A stretch of 64,000 nt of DNA from assembly GCA_039024315.1 (NCBI GenBank), contig JBCCQN010000004.1, positions 1 through 64,000 of the forward strand, read 5' to 3'. The notes under the pieces were generated by a model. The model worked only from the letters and a program-made list of their open reading frames with translations, was not told the origin of the DNA and ran no database searches. The translations under genes and the position numbers were made by a program. This DNA is from JBCAWW01 sp039024315 (lineage in GTDB: Bacteria; Bacteroidota; Bacteroidia; J057). Of the stretch, positions 1-10,239 are shown piece after piece (position 1 is the stretch's first letter; every line of letters starts with the position of its first letter).

Positions 1-3000
1 CGACCTGATAGATTTCCTTAGTCTCTCGATTTTGCACAAAAACCACTACTTCCAGACTATCATAATTTTCGACTATATCAGCAGGCGCTAAAATATCATT
101 AGCTGGCCAGCTTAGATTCAAACTTTCTGTAATACCTTCCACTAGCTCCGGATAAGAGGTGCCAGCAGCATCCGGCAAAAACTTCCTAAGCACATAAGGC
201 TGCTCCTCGGTATGCTCTACAACCGCTAGCTGTACGATTAATTCTTCGGCAATATCCCGACTACTGCTAATACTGATAGACGCTGTGATGGTGGTATCAA
301 TGTCTATAGAGATCGGAGATTCTTTGAGCAAACTGGTTTCTAGTACGTCTGAGCTTAATTCGGGTGTCCTACCGATAAAATCCTGCCCATCCACTATGGC
401 CATACTGGTTTCGGAAATGCTGTAGTACAAAGCCCGTGCTCGGGGACCGGCTGGGTTTTGATCATAGAAGAGATCTCCCGCCTTGATGTAAAATTGAATG
501 GGAACGATAAAGTCCGCTAAAGGAGTCACCAAGTCCCTAACTTGCTCATTTGCCTCCATTTGATCGCTGCTGCTAAAGTGCTCTAGCAGTACTTTTTTAT
601 TGGATTCACCGATAAAAAAATCATCCATAGCAAACCCATCATTAGCTACAGTAGTGTCAACTAGAGAAATACTAGCAAAAGCAAGGCGAAAGCGCACCGC
701 ATCCTCGTTTTGTAATCCAGTGAGTTTGACACGGGCTCTTCTCCAACTGCTATCTTGTCCTGTCCAACCGTACTGCTCTAAGGTATTTTGCTGGCCAGGG
801 TTGGCAAAAAGTGTGGAAGAATTGTACCATGCTAGGCCGCTATTATTATTACCCACGGTCTGCCAATTAAATCCCTCATCGAGAGAAACTTGCAAGACAG
901 TGCCATCGAAACCTTGGTTCGAATTTGCCCAAATATTTAAGCCAATTATTGGATTTTCTGTATCCTGAAAGTCAAAACAGGGGCTCGCGAGCCAAGAAGT
1001 ATCATTAGCGGGATAAACTTTATTCAAACCCGTCATCCAAACATTTGCACCAGATGCTGCTTGATTGATCAAGGAGCCTTCGGGGGCGCCCCACTCCCAA
1101 ATCGAATGAGGAGAATCAGGAGTCCATTCCCCCCTATCATTTTCAAAGGCTTCATCATAGGCCCCATCTTTAAGCCTCAGGGTCGAATAGGCCGTTAGCT
1201 GGGCGATGGCGATGCTGTCTGCTATCTGATGATCATACTGGATGGCATCCCCTCCCGATCTAAGTAGGGCAAATTGTCCCGGACTCACATTGGGAGTAGT
1301 CTTGAGCTGAAGGTCTCTGATACGAATGCTATTGACAGTTGTATCATAGCTCCGGGTATAGCTAAGTATAATTGTAGAAGTCATTACATCAAGGCTGCAA
1401 TCCGATAAACCCAACCCTTCGCACTCAACCGTACCTGTATTGGGGGCAAACTCAAGCCCATCTTGAAGGGAAAAAACCATACTTTGGTTTTCTCCGATTC
1501 CAAATGCGCCTCCCGTGCTATCAATCATTGCCATTTCGGGGAGATTGAAAAAGGCATCATCTCCTAAACAACGAGGCCGAGCGGCGGAAATGACATAGGT
1601 GGATTGCGCTTCAAAGGCACCAATATCAATTTGGGCATCCCGAGAAGCTCGAATTCGACTATAACCTCTTTGGTCAGTTTTAATATCAATCTCATTTAAC
1701 GGTAAACCAGCGCCCAATACTGGACTGTTGGGCAGGGGAGGATGCACCCTAGTAGGACCGCTAAAAAATCCTAGGGTGTCTAATAAGGGATCTATGGGAT
1801 TGGCACTGGTACCATAAATATCGGAGGCTAATGGCTGCAAACGCCCCCCGCTAGTATCGCTCACAAAATTATAGCCTGATGACAGGAGGATACTAGTATT
1901 GCTTGTATGATGAAAATTTCCACCCAGATTGTTCGCGACAATACAGTTTTTTAGTAGGGTAGTAGTATTATCTGAAAAAGCAATACCCCCTCCAGTAGGA
2001 GCGGCATTTTGATAGAATGTACTAGAAGTAATTTGTACAACAGAATCCCCTTCCAGAAGGAAAACGGCTCCGCCAAAGAAGTCTGTAGTATTGGTGGAGA
2101 AGGTACAATTGAAAATAGAGGAATTGCTATTGTTACCATTGTAAACTGCGCCTCCTGACAATCTTGCATGATTTTCCCCAAAAGCAGAGTTAGCGATCGT
2201 AGTATTGCTTTCAGTATTATTGAAAATTGCGCCTCCAGCTCCAATGGGGGAAATAGCCGGACGATAGGCTATGTTTTCATAAAAATTACAAAAATTTATT
2301 TCTGTATTTGACGATGCTTGATTGTGCATGGCTGCTCCCTCGGTACCAACATTACCCTCAAATGTGCAAAAGTTTATTTCCGTATTTGTTGAGGGTCGAT
2401 TCAGTATTGCAGCTCCTTGTAAACCTGTATTCCCGGCAAAAGCACAATGGTTTATCTCGGTATTTGCTAATGACTGATTGAGTAAGGCTACCCCTAAGTC
2501 ACCATTATTTCCTTCAAAAGCGCAATAGGATATTTTGGTATCTGATTGATTGTTTACTAAACCAGCACCTCGGTAGGCAGTATTGGCTACGAAACTGCAA
2601 CTATCAATCATAGCATCGCTATTGCTAAGATTAACTATGCCTCCACCTTCACCATCGCAATTACTATCAGAGCCTCCACAGTTGCCGACAAATGTACAAT
2701 TAGAAATGTGTGGATTACTGAAATCCTCATTTAGGATTCCTCCCCCTTGGCGAGAGGTATCTCCTTCAAAGATACAATTGCGAATCAAAGGAGAACTGAC
2801 CAAATTCATGATCCCTCCTCCCCTAAAGGCGGCACTATTAAATTTGAATTGAGAGTTGATAATATCTGTACCTGTACTAGCTACGAGGAAAAGTCCGCCT
2901 CCTCTGGTATTAGCTACATTAGCCTGAAAAATACAATCGCGTATTTCTCCTCCTGAAGCGCGAGCATTCAGTCCAGCTCCGTCTTGAATAGCTGAATTGA

Positions 3001-4114
3001 AAAAAAATGAATCTCTGACCATGCTAAAGTCACTCACAAAGCCATAAAGGCCTCCACCTAGACGGGCACTATTGCTTGCAAAAAAACAATCTTCTAGGAC
3101 CACCTCACTAGTGGAAAAATAATAGGCCCCTCCTTCAACTCTAGCGGCATTATCCTCCCATCTACAAGCCTTAAAACTTGTAGTGCTCCTTTCCGCAAAA
3201 ACAGCGCCCCCCCTTAAATCTGTAGTATTTGATGCCAAAACACAGCCCTCAAATTCTGCCGTAGCCTCAAAAATATGAACTGCGCCTCCGACTCCATTTA
3301 ATTGGTTGATATTTACTTGTTCTGCTTCGTTTTGAGATATATCGCAGTTTTTCAGCTCCATTATGCCGCGGTAAACAGCGATTGCTCCCCCTAAAGTAGC
3401 GGCTTTATTTTGGGTGATGGCACAATTATCAAAGTTGAGTTTGGCAAATAAAATGAGGGTGTCAGTTATGGGCTCATAAAAGCCTCCTTCATAGTATACT
3501 GCTCCCCCACTTCCCCCAGAAAAATTGTCTGATATAAAACAGTTCTGAATATTTATATTACGAGTAGCGAAGCCTCCTGAAGTTAAAATTCGAATATAAA
3601 TACCAGCTCCGTAGTCATTTGGGAAGGTAGAGTTATCTGCATAGCCATGACTAATACGGATACCATCTAAAACCACATCACCTAATAGGTTGGGGTCAAT
3701 CTCCATAATATGATAGCTATTATCCGTTAGAGTACCAGCTTGCCCTATATCTCCGCTGAGAACTGTCTCATGGATAGTAAATCTACCGTCCGCATCTACC
3801 GCGCGATCTGACAACAGAGCTTCCGTGCCGTCAAAGCCTCCATAAAGAGAAACCCCTCCTCTGATCCGAAAGTCATTAAATCGACTAACACCGGGTGTAT
3901 AAGTTCCTTCTGCTACCCAAATCTCATAATCTGTCTGTGGATTACTCATGGTAGTGTTGAGCGCAAACTGCAGGTCTGAAAATGCGTTTGCCCATGAACT
4001 ACCATCATTCAGACCGCTAGCTTGTAAATTGACATAAAGTCTTTGCTGCCCTTGAAGGAACTGACTAGAAAACACGAATACTCCAATTAGGCTAAGTCTA
4101 AAGATTGATTTCAT
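1..4114 (-). CDS. Secreted right-handed parallel beta-helix surface protein, 3' end outside window
   Basis: One frame stays open on the minus strand from the ATG at 4114 to the window edge (about 1,371 codons), so the C-terminus is missing. The first 20-odd residues form a signal peptide (MKSIFRLSLIGVFVFSSQFL, then QGQQ). Residues about 130-800 are a long series of short repeats of the type N-C-x-F-x-x-N-x-A-x-x-G-G-G/A, the pattern of right-handed parallel beta-helix (Pbl/choice-of-anchor Q) surface proteins; the closing D-x-R-G...D-I-G-A-F-E signature lies near residue 820. Around residues 1170-1290 there is an Omp28/thioredoxin-like stretch (VLLEHFSSSD...IVDGQDF) in which the usual C-x-x-C is absent. 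A T9SS sorting domain would be expected beyond the edge. Role is probably adhesion or polysaccharide binding at the cell surface; this is inferred from fold only. Confidence 0.85.
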   Translation of the reverse strand, partial: MKSIFRLSLIGVFVFSSQFLQGQQRLYVNLQASGLNDGSSWANAFSDLQFALNTTMSNPQTDYEIWVAEGTYTPGVSRFNDFRIRGGVSLYGGFDGTEALLSDRAVDADGRFTIHETVLSGDIGQAGTLTDNSYHIMEIDPNLLGDVVLDGIRISHGYADNSTFPNDYGAGIYIRILTSGGFATRNINIQNCFISDNFSGGSGGAVYYEGGFYEPITDTLILFAKLNFDNCAITQNKAATLGGAIAVYRGIMELKNCDISQNEAEQVNINQLNGVGGAVHIFEATAEFEGCVLASNTTDLRGGAVFAERSTTSFKACRWEDNAARVEGGAYYFSTSEVVLEDCFFASNSARLGGGLYGFVSDFSMVRDSFFFNSAIQDGAGLNARASGGEIRDCIFQANVANTRGGGLFLVASTGTDIINSQFKFNSAAFRGGGIMNLVSSPLIRNCIFEGDTSRQGGGILNEDFSNPHISNCTFVGNCGGSDSNCDGEGGGIVNLSNSDAMIDSCSFVANTAYRGAGLVNNQSDTKISYCAFEGNNGDLGVALLNQSLANTEINHCAFAGNTGLQGAAILNRPSTNTEINFCTFEGNVGTEGAAMHNQASSNTEINFCNFYENIAYRPAISPIGAGGAIFNNTESNTTIANSAFGENHARLSGGAVYNGNNSNSSIFNCTFSTNTTDFFGGAVFLLEGDSVVQITSSTFYQNAAPTGGGIAFSDNTTTLLKNCIVANNLGGNFHHTSNTSILLSSGYNFVSDTSGGRLQPLASDIYGTSANPIDPLLDTLGFFSGPTRVHPPLPNSPVLGAGLPLNEIDIKTDQRGYSRIRASRDAQIDIGAFEAQSTYVISAARPRCLGDDAFFNLPEMAMIDSTGGAFGIGENQSMVFSLQDGLEFAPNTGTVECEGLGLSDCSLDVMTSTIILSYTRSYDTTVNSIRIRDLQLKTTPNVSPGQFALLRSGGDAIQYDHQIADSIAIAQLTAYSTLRLKDGAYDEAFENDRGEWTPDSPHSIWEWGAPEGSLINQAASGANVWMTGLNKVYPANDTSWLASPCFDFQDTENPIIGLNIWANSNQGFDGTVLQVSLDEGFNWQTVGNNNSGLAWYNSSTLFANPGQQNTLEQYGWTGQDSSWRRARVKLTGLQNEDAVRFRLAFASISLVDTTVANDGFAMDDFFIGESNKKVLLEHFSSSDQMEANEQVRDLVTPLADFIVPIQFYIKAGDLFYDQNPAGPRARALYYSISETSMAIVDGQDFIGRTPELSSDVLETSLLKESPISIDIDTTITASISISSSRDIAEELIVQLAVVEHTEEQPYVLRKFLPDAAGTSYPELVEGITESLNLSWPANDILAPADIVENYDSLEVVVFVQNRETKEIYQV

Positions 4115-5113
4115 ATGCCTGCTATCTAAATCCTTGATAATACTTGCTTTGTGAAAACTATTTTTTGGGGTAGTTGGAAGGAAACCTAAGTAAAAGCAGC
4201 CTTGAGTTTAATAAGCCGGGTTCTCCCCAAATACTACCAAAGGAAGTTTGCATTATCATACTAGATGTTTCTTAGTCTAGACAATATCAGTCATGCTCAA
4301 GCAGTTGATAGCCCCAATCAGCCTCAAGTCCTACCTGATAAGAGGAATATGAAACATCGATATCCTATCGTATTGAGTTAGGCGATTTCAAGCTGATACA
4401 TAATAATGGCTGCTATTATGTATCCTGTACGAGCTTTTACTGTTAACTATAATCCAACAAACAGTAATTTACCCACATTCATAGTAGTAAGCAAAAGCTC
4501 GCTTTACAATTCTTCATTCTGCTAATACAAGTAATTTCTACCCAGCGATGAATATAATTAGGAAGCCTAGTGGGCTTTAAATGAAAAGTTTCGGGTGAGA
4601 AGCGCAGGTATTTTTTTCTCGGTCAAGGTATTTTGACGCTCGTATCGAGCTATGCAAGGAGAAACTTAGCGAGCTATACAAGGAGAAAATAAGGCTGTCA
4701 GAGGGAAAGAGAACAAGCTTACACTCGAATTCTTTTTGTTTAAAGCCCACTAGTTTTACCCTCAGGTCAAGTAGCATCGGCCTTGTTATCTCCTATTTTG
4801 TTACGCTCCTGCGGAGAACGATAAGTCGCTACACTGTTTGTGCAAAAAATCGCCTCTAAGTCAAAAGGGTCATAAGCATATCTAGCCTGTGTAGGCTATT
4901 GCAAAGCCCAATGCTTGCCTATGCAAGAAATGCCTCTCAAAAACACCAAAAATAAAATTGTCCAGTCCACAAAACTCTCCCCCTGCCCCAATTAGCCCCT
5001 CATGAGGAGCACCAATAGCAAAGTAAGCAGCACAATCTGGTGAAAGGTTAACCTCCCTATTTGGTTGATCTTTAGACCTGATCTGAACTTTTTACAAAAA
5101 ATTAAACTATTGC
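4115..5113. other. 1-kb intergenic region without a convincing gene
   Basis: No reading frame here looks like a protein gene; the short open frame around 4577-4777 lies wholly inside an inverted-repeat element described separately. The region separates the minus-strand beta-helix gene from the plus-strand sensor kinase and so should hold two divergent promoters, but I cannot pin down convincing -33/-7 Bacteroidota boxes. It also contains a small palindrome around 4806-4818 (ctcctgcggag) of the kind repeated elsewhere in the window. Confidence 0.5.
4567..4753. repeat. 187-bp element with 14-bp perfect inverted ends (MITE-like)
   Basis: The ends ctagtgggctttaa (4567-4580) and ttaaagcccactag (4740-4753) are perfect inverted repeats. 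Inside there is a tandem 24-bp repeat: cgagctatgcaaggagaaa at 4646 and cgagctatacaaggagaaa at 4670. There is no transposase. Short inverted ends without coding capacity fit a miniature transposable element or an extragenic palindromic repeat, but no target duplication is obvious. Confidence 0.5.
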
Positions 5114-8100
5114 ATGAATAGGATTATTACGGTCTGGCTCTGTGGACTTGCTATGATTCCATGCCTTTTGCAGGGAAAGCTCCCCCCTATTCAATTTGAA
5201 CAGATACGCACTTCTTCCGGCCTATCGTCTGATATGGTTTTTTGCATCGCCCAAGATCAGGAAGGCTTTATGTGGTTTGGTACCTCTAATGGCTTAAATC
5301 GCTATGATGGGAAAGAATTTTATATTTTCCGTGCTGATTCCATAAACCCAAATTCCCTCAATAATGACATTATAAAAAGCTTATTGGTAGACAGCCAAGG
5401 TATCCTTTGGATCGGGACCCAAGGAGGTGGCCTAAATCGGATGGATATAAAAAAGCGTTCCATCACGCACTATCTCCATGATCCCACCAATTCCAATAGC
5501 CTCACACATAACGAAATCCTCGATTTACATGAGGATGAGAATGGCCTCATTTGGATAGGAACGGAAAACGGCTTGAGTATCCTCAATCCTGATACAGATA
5601 CCTTTTACAATTTTTTTCCCGACCCAGGAACGATGGGACAATTGGCGGCTCCTGCCGTCTTAGAGGTGCACCAAGACCCTGAAGGGGTAATTTGGTTGGG
5701 TACTTGGGGAGGAGGATTGCATAAAATGCTTTGGGACCAAACCGAGGCAGGACTAGCAAACGCTTACTTTGAGTACTATCGCCATGATCCCAACAATCCC
5801 AATACGATTGTTTCTGACCGGCTTTGGAGTATGGATTCAGATACTCAAGGACGATTGTGGATTGGTACAGGTGGAGCACAACTCGCAATCAAAAACACTT
5901 CTAGCTGTACAGAAATAGGGCTGGAAAGCTTCATTCACTTGTCAGGGAAAAAAGGAAAGAGTCTAGGCGACATTGTCTTTTCCTGTTTTGTCGATAGTAA
6001 GGGCCTCGCTTGGGTGGGAACGAAATTAGAATTATCGGTCTTTGATACAAAGTCCATCGATGCATGCCTAAAACTTAAAAACGACTGGGACTATAAAATT
6101 TTCCATCATAATTCGATTGGTTTAGCAGGTTTACCTAGCAATAGAATTAGAGACATTTATGAAAGTAAAAACGGCATTATCTGGCTGGCAACAGAAGGGG
6201 GGATAGCCAAATACGATCCTCAGATTACGGTTTTTCATGCTGAGCTCAACGGTCCGAAATATGAGTCACTAAAAGAGATTTCAACCATCAGCGTATCTCC
6301 TACCCGTGGTATGTGGGTGGGTACAAGGGCCAATGGCTTATTTCTTATTGATGAGAATAAAGAGATCCGAGATTATATTACAGGTTCTGACAATACTGCC
6401 AAAGGGAACCTTTTAAGTAATTTTATTGGTGCAATATGGGAAGACACCCTCAATGAAATTTTATGGTTGGGTAGCGAAAAAGGGATTTCTCGTCTCGACA
6501 TCAAATCTTGGGCTATCCTTAATTACCCTTTCCAACTCAAAGAGGTAGAAACCTATTTCCAAATAAGAGATATTCTACCCAAATCAGATCAAGAGCTTTG
6601 GATCAGCAGTTCACAAGGATTATTACTATTTAACAAGAATAGTGGCCGTTTCAAGCTTTTTAGAGAAGATCCGCGGGATCCTCAAAGTTTACCGGATAAC
6701 TTTTTAGGCGAACTTATTCGGGGTGAAGATGGCAGTTTCTGGGTAGGTTCAGATGATGGCGGCCTAATCCATATCCTACCACAAGAAAATGCTCCTCCAA
6801 GATTTGAGAGTATCTTTTATGATCCACATGATTTGGCTAGTCTCAATAACAAAAATTACCGCTTTCTCGCTAGCACCGAAAAAAAAATCTGGATCGGAAC
6901 CACTCAGGGGTTGTTTTGCTATGATAAGTCCAAAAGAAAAATGCAAGCATTTGGAGACATCTATGGCTCCAATTCGATCAACATTTCCCAAATGTTGGTC
7001 GATCGGGAGGGGAATATTTGGTGTTCAAACTCCGTCGGGATTTCCCGCTTTGATCCAAAAGTCAAGAGATTTATCAATTTTGATCATAGACATGGCCTAA
7101 TCGGGACCAATTTTTATGATTACCCAAGCTATCAAGATCACGAGGGTACCATGTATTTCTGCTCAGAGGCAGGCCTAAATGAAGTTAGGATTGAAAATCT
7201 AAATCAAGAACTTAAGGTTCCCGCTATCTTCCTTAGCGGCTTGCGCTTAAATACAAAAGAGCTAGTCCCCGGACAGGTAGATCCCCTACTCGGTGAGATC
7301 ATCCTAAAACAGGATATTCGATATACTGACCATATTACGATTGATCACAGCCATAAAATCATTGATATAGACTTTGCGCTCATTGAATATAGCTTCTCCG
7401 AAAAAAATCAAGCAACCTATCGCCTAGAAGGCTTTGAAGAAACTTGGAACACCTATGACAATGATAGGACCATCTCCTACACCAATCTAGATCCGGGGAC
7501 CTATCAGCTGCACATCAAAGCGGCTAATAGCAATGGGGAGTGGAGCGAAGACAAAATTTACCTCACCATTGAGGTACTCCCGCCTTTTTGGGAAACCTGG
7601 ATTTTTAAGCTTGGGGCTTTGTGCGGCATTTTCCTGCTCACCTATGCTGCATATCAGCTGAGAGTCCGCCAAGTGAGAAATCAAAACCTAGAACTGCAAA
7701 AGAAGGTGGCCGATAGGACTCAAGAACTCCAAATGGCCAATGAGCGAGAAAAAGAGGCACGGGCCCATGCCGAATCGGCTGCTCGCAGCAAAAGTGAGTT
7801 CTTGGCCAATATGTCCCATGAAATCCGGACCCCCATGAACGGTATGCTTGGCATGGCAGAACTACTAAATGATGAGGCGTTGAGCCCTGAACAGAAAAAC
7901 TACGTTTCGACCATTATCAAAAGTGGTGAAAGCCTTTTATCCATCATCAATGACATATTAGACTTTTCCAAAATTGAATCTGGTAAGTTAGAACTGGAAA
8001 ATAGTCCATTTTCGGTGAGAGACTGCGTCGAAGAGGTATTAGGATTATTTGCCGGCAAATTAGGAGATAAGCCAGTGGAGTTTCTCTACTTTATCGACCC

Positions 8101-9337
8101 TAGTCTGCCCGCTCATATCATGGGAGATGGATTAAGGCTCAGACAAGTACTCCTAAACTTAGTAAGTAATGCCTTGAAATTTACCGCTAAGGGGGAAATC
8201 ATCATCAAAGTTGACAAACTCCCCTCAGAAGATAGCGTTGCATTGGAAAAGGGCGCGTTCAAGGTCCGCTTTTCGCTCTCCGACACCGGTATCGGGATTC
8301 CCAAAAAGAAAATTGAGACCTTGTTTGATGCTTTCACGCAAGTAGATGCTTCTACCACTAGAAAATACGGTGGCACCGGTCTTGGCCTCGCTATCTCGTC
8401 CCGTTTAGTCAAATTGATGGGAGGAGAATTTATGGTTGAGAGCGAAGTCGGGAAAGGAACCGAATTCTCTTTTCATTTCGCTACTGCTGCACCTGCTGAT
8501 CCAGCCTTATTTGCGATTCCAAGCCTTGACTTGACACCCCTTCAGGATAAAGAGGTCCTCCTCATTGATGCGCATCATTTACACGGAAAGATGATCGCTG
8601 AGCAACTTACTAAATGGGGATGTATCGTCAATTGGCAAAAAAACTTGAAGGCAGCAGCAGCATATTTAAACACCCATCCCAAGACGGACCTGATCATCAA
8701 CAACTCTCCTCTGCCAACCAAGGAAGATTGGTCAAGGATCAAAGCCTTATTGGCAAAATCTGATGCCAAGAAGTTGCAACTCGCGTCCCTTTTTAGCTTT
8801 AAGCAAATAAAGCAAAGGGGGCTATTTGATAAAGTCTTAGCCAAGCCCTTGGCTAAGCGATCGTTTTACGATACATTAGTCTCCGTCTTTGCGGAAGGTA
8901 GCCCAGTGATCAAAACCGTCGCCTCTCAGGATGCTGAGAAAGCTTATGCCATAGATGATTCTTTACATATCCTATTAGCAGAGGATAACCTTGTCAATCA
9001 AAAACTAGCCCTCAAAATGCTAGAAAAAATTGGCTACAAGGCAGATCTCGCAGTCAATGGTAAGGATGCTTATGAAAAAGTGCTGGACTCACATTATGAT
9101 CTCGTACTTATGGATGTGCAAATGCCAGAAATGGATGGCCTTGAGGTAACCCAAAAAATCCGCAAGCAAGCATCTGTGGTCAGCCAACCCATCATTATTG
9201 CCGTGACAGCCAATGCGATGCAAGGAGATAAGGAAATGTGCCTCGCTGCGGGGATGGATGACTATATTACCAAACCCTTTAAGCAAAAAGACCTATTGAG
9301 CGTCATCGAAAAGTTTAGAGGAGTGATAAAGCAATAA
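5114..9337 (+). CDS. Hybrid two-component sensor kinase with periplasmic reg_prop propellers
   Basis: A 1,407-residue hybrid sensor. After a signal peptide (residues 1-21) come about a dozen reg_prop beta-propeller blades (IWIGT/LWIGT motifs, residues about 30-690) and a Y_Y_Y domain (about 740-825), then one membrane helix (about 829-850). The cytoplasmic part holds a short coiled coil, a HisKA domain with H-box SHEIRTP (phospho-acceptor His902), and HATPase_c boxes LVSNALKFT, DTGIGIP and GTGLGLAIS. A receiver-like segment at about 1145-1255 lacks the acidic pocket and phospho-Asp, so it is probably a pseudo-receiver. The final receiver is intact, with phospho-Asp1334 in LVLMDVQMPEMDG and the TANA and KPF motifs. 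Unlike classical Bacteroides HTCS proteins it ends without an AraC-type DNA-binding domain, so its output must pass to another protein. Ligand unknown; polysaccharide-derived oligosaccharides are usual for the sensor fold. Confidence 0.92.
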   Translation: MNRIITVWLCGLAMIPCLLQGKLPPIQFEQIRTSSGLSSDMVFCIAQDQEGFMWFGTSNGLNRYDGKEFYIFRADSINPNSLNNDIIKSLLVDSQGILWIGTQGGGLNRMDIKKRSITHYLHDPTNSNSLTHNEILDLHEDENGLIWIGTENGLSILNPDTDTFYNFFPDPGTMGQLAAPAVLEVHQDPEGVIWLGTWGGGLHKMLWDQTEAGLANAYFEYYRHDPNNPNTIVSDRLWSMDSDTQGRLWIGTGGAQLAIKNTSSCTEIGLESFIHLSGKKGKSLGDIVFSCFVDSKGLAWVGTKLELSVFDTKSIDACLKLKNDWDYKIFHHNSIGLAGLPSNRIRDIYESKNGIIWLATEGGIAKYDPQITVFHAELNGPKYESLKEISTISVSPTRGMWVGTRANGLFLIDENKEIRDYITGSDNTAKGNLLSNFIGAIWEDTLNEILWLGSEKGISRLDIKSWAILNYPFQLKEVETYFQIRDILPKSDQELWISSSQGLLLFNKNSGRFKLFREDPRDPQSLPDNFLGELIRGEDGSFWVGSDDGGLIHILPQENAPPRFESIFYDPHDLASLNNKNYRFLASTEKKIWIGTTQGLFCYDKSKRKMQAFGDIYGSNSINISQMLVDREGNIWCSNSVGISRFDPKVKRFINFDHRHGLIGTNFYDYPSYQDHEGTMYFCSEAGLNEVRIENLNQELKVPAIFLSGLRLNTKELVPGQVDPLLGEIILKQDIRYTDHITIDHSHKIIDIDFALIEYSFSEKNQATYRLEGFEETWNTYDNDRTISYTNLDPGTYQLHIKAANSNGEWSEDKIYLTIEVLPPFWETWIFKLGALCGIFLLTYAAYQLRVRQVRNQNLELQKKVADRTQELQMANEREKEARAHAESAARSKSEFLANMSHEIRTPMNGMLGMAELLNDEALSPEQKNYVSTIIKSGESLLSIINDILDFSKIESGKLELENSPFSVRDCVEEVLGLFAGKLGDKPVEFLYFIDPSLPAHIMGDGLRLRQVLLNLVSNALKFTAKGEIIIKVDKLPSEDSVALEKGAFKVRFSLSDTGIGIPKKKIETLFDAFTQVDASTTRKYGGTGLGLAISSRLVKLMGGEFMVESEVGKGTEFSFHFATAAPADPALFAIPSLDLTPLQDKEVLLIDAHHLHGKMIAEQLTKWGCIVNWQKNLKAAAAYLNTHPKTDLIINNSPLPTKEDWSRIKALLAKSDAKKLQLASLFSFKQIKQRGLFDKVLAKPLAKRSFYDTLVSVFAEGSPVIKTVASQDAEKAYAIDDSLHILLAEDNLVNQKLALKMLEKIGYKADLAVNGKDAYEKVLDSHYDLVLMDVQMPEMDGLEVTQKIRKQASVVSQPIIIAVTANAMQGDKEMCLAAGMDDYITKPFKQKDLLSVIEKFRGVIKQ

Positions 9338-9662
9338 TTTGCTGATAGGTATTTGTTGGTCTGGGAGAGGTTTAGTTTTCCTTTTTTTGTTTTCTCCTTC
9401 GGAGAACGCTGGGATAAGCGTTCCGCGCAGCGGCCCCTAAAGACAAAATCTCCCAACCAAAAATAGATTGGGAGACTACTAATAATGAGATAAAACAGAG
9501 CTAAATCTTAAGTACGGGGTAGTAAGTATCTCGATAGCTATCGGGAGTATCTAGTACGAAGAATAATCGCTTCTGTACCCCAATGAGGTCGTTTTTCAAA
9601 AATCTTAGTACTGAATACTATTGTCTTACTACTTAATTAGCTGCTATTATTGAAAGTTCTGT
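9338..9662. other. Intergenic region between convergent genes, with several palindromes
   Basis: No gene is visible. The stretch contains ttctccttcggagaa near 9391, cgttccgcgcagcgg at 9419-9433, a stem-loop at 9449-9475 and the palindrome tctcgatagctatcggga at 9529-9546. The second motif recurs with one change at 19083-19097, and the last is of the cccgatagctatcggg type that I recall as common between genes in Bacteroidota. Confidence 0.5.
9449..9475 (-). terminator. Stem-loop terminator of the 9663-10151 gene
   Basis: The arms tctcccaa (9449-9456) and ttgggaga (9468-9475) pair. Read on the minus strand the stem is followed by ttttgtcttt, as expected of an intrinsic terminator, though it lies about 190 bases past the stop codon. 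Confidence 0.45.
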
Positions 9663-10151
9663 TTATGGGGAGGAGCGCTCATAAGCAAAGCCACCTTGTT
9701 GATTACCCACCCACTTTGTCAATTTGATGTCGATAGCGATATTTTCTTCAACCAAGAGCAAGACCAGATCTTGGCCGATAGCATTTTTGGGTTGGCCGAT
9801 GGCAGCACGAAAGCTATCAAAGATCAAATTATCGATAGATTCGGTGGTTCCCTTGGCCCATCGAGTACCGCTAGGACTTGTTGCTTTGGTCGAATTAGCT
9901 TCAGAAGCAGCATTGAATAGCTGGCCTCCATCATTGCCTCGGGTCAGCCAAACCAAATCAGTGATACGATCCTGATTTTCGGCTAGGGTAGGGTCCGCTC
10001 CATTGGTTTTTTCGAAGGTGATTTTGGGGCCTGACCAAACTGTAGTTTCCGTAGAAGGCACTGGGTTTTCTTCTACGTTCCAAGTACAGGAAGTAAAAAG
10101 CAAAGCCAAGCTAATTACTGCCAAAAAGAATTCAATTTTGAGGATTTTCAT
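9663..10151 (-). CDS. Small lipoprotein of unknown function
   Basis: A 162-residue protein with a lipoprotein signal peptide: MKILKIEFFLAVISLALLF followed by the lipobox TSC, so the mature protein should start at the Cys near residue 22. The rest is polar and matches no family I recognise; it includes a segment WAKGTTESIDNLIFDSFRAA in which a helix is likely. It stands alone between the kinase and the PfpI-like gene, on the strand opposite the kinase, with its own terminator. Confidence 0.7.
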   Translation of the reverse strand: MKILKIEFFLAVISLALLFTSCTWNVEENPVPSTETTVWSGPKITFEKTNGADPTLAENQDRITDLVWLTRGNDGGQLFNAASEANSTKATSPSGTRWAKGTTESIDNLIFDSFRAAIGQPKNAIGQDLVLLLVEENIAIDIKLTKWVGNQQGGFAYERSSP

Positions 10152-10239
10152 ATGTAATAGGATTAGGGAAACATGATTTACTCATGTCATTAACCTATTT
10201 TATAAACCCGATGGCTTCAAAAAGTTCTGTTAAAGCAGA

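Noticed and set aside
4577..4777. 66-codon minus-strand frame upstream of the sensor kinase
   Set aside because: It lies inside the inverted-repeat element and its tandem repeat, which explains the open frame.
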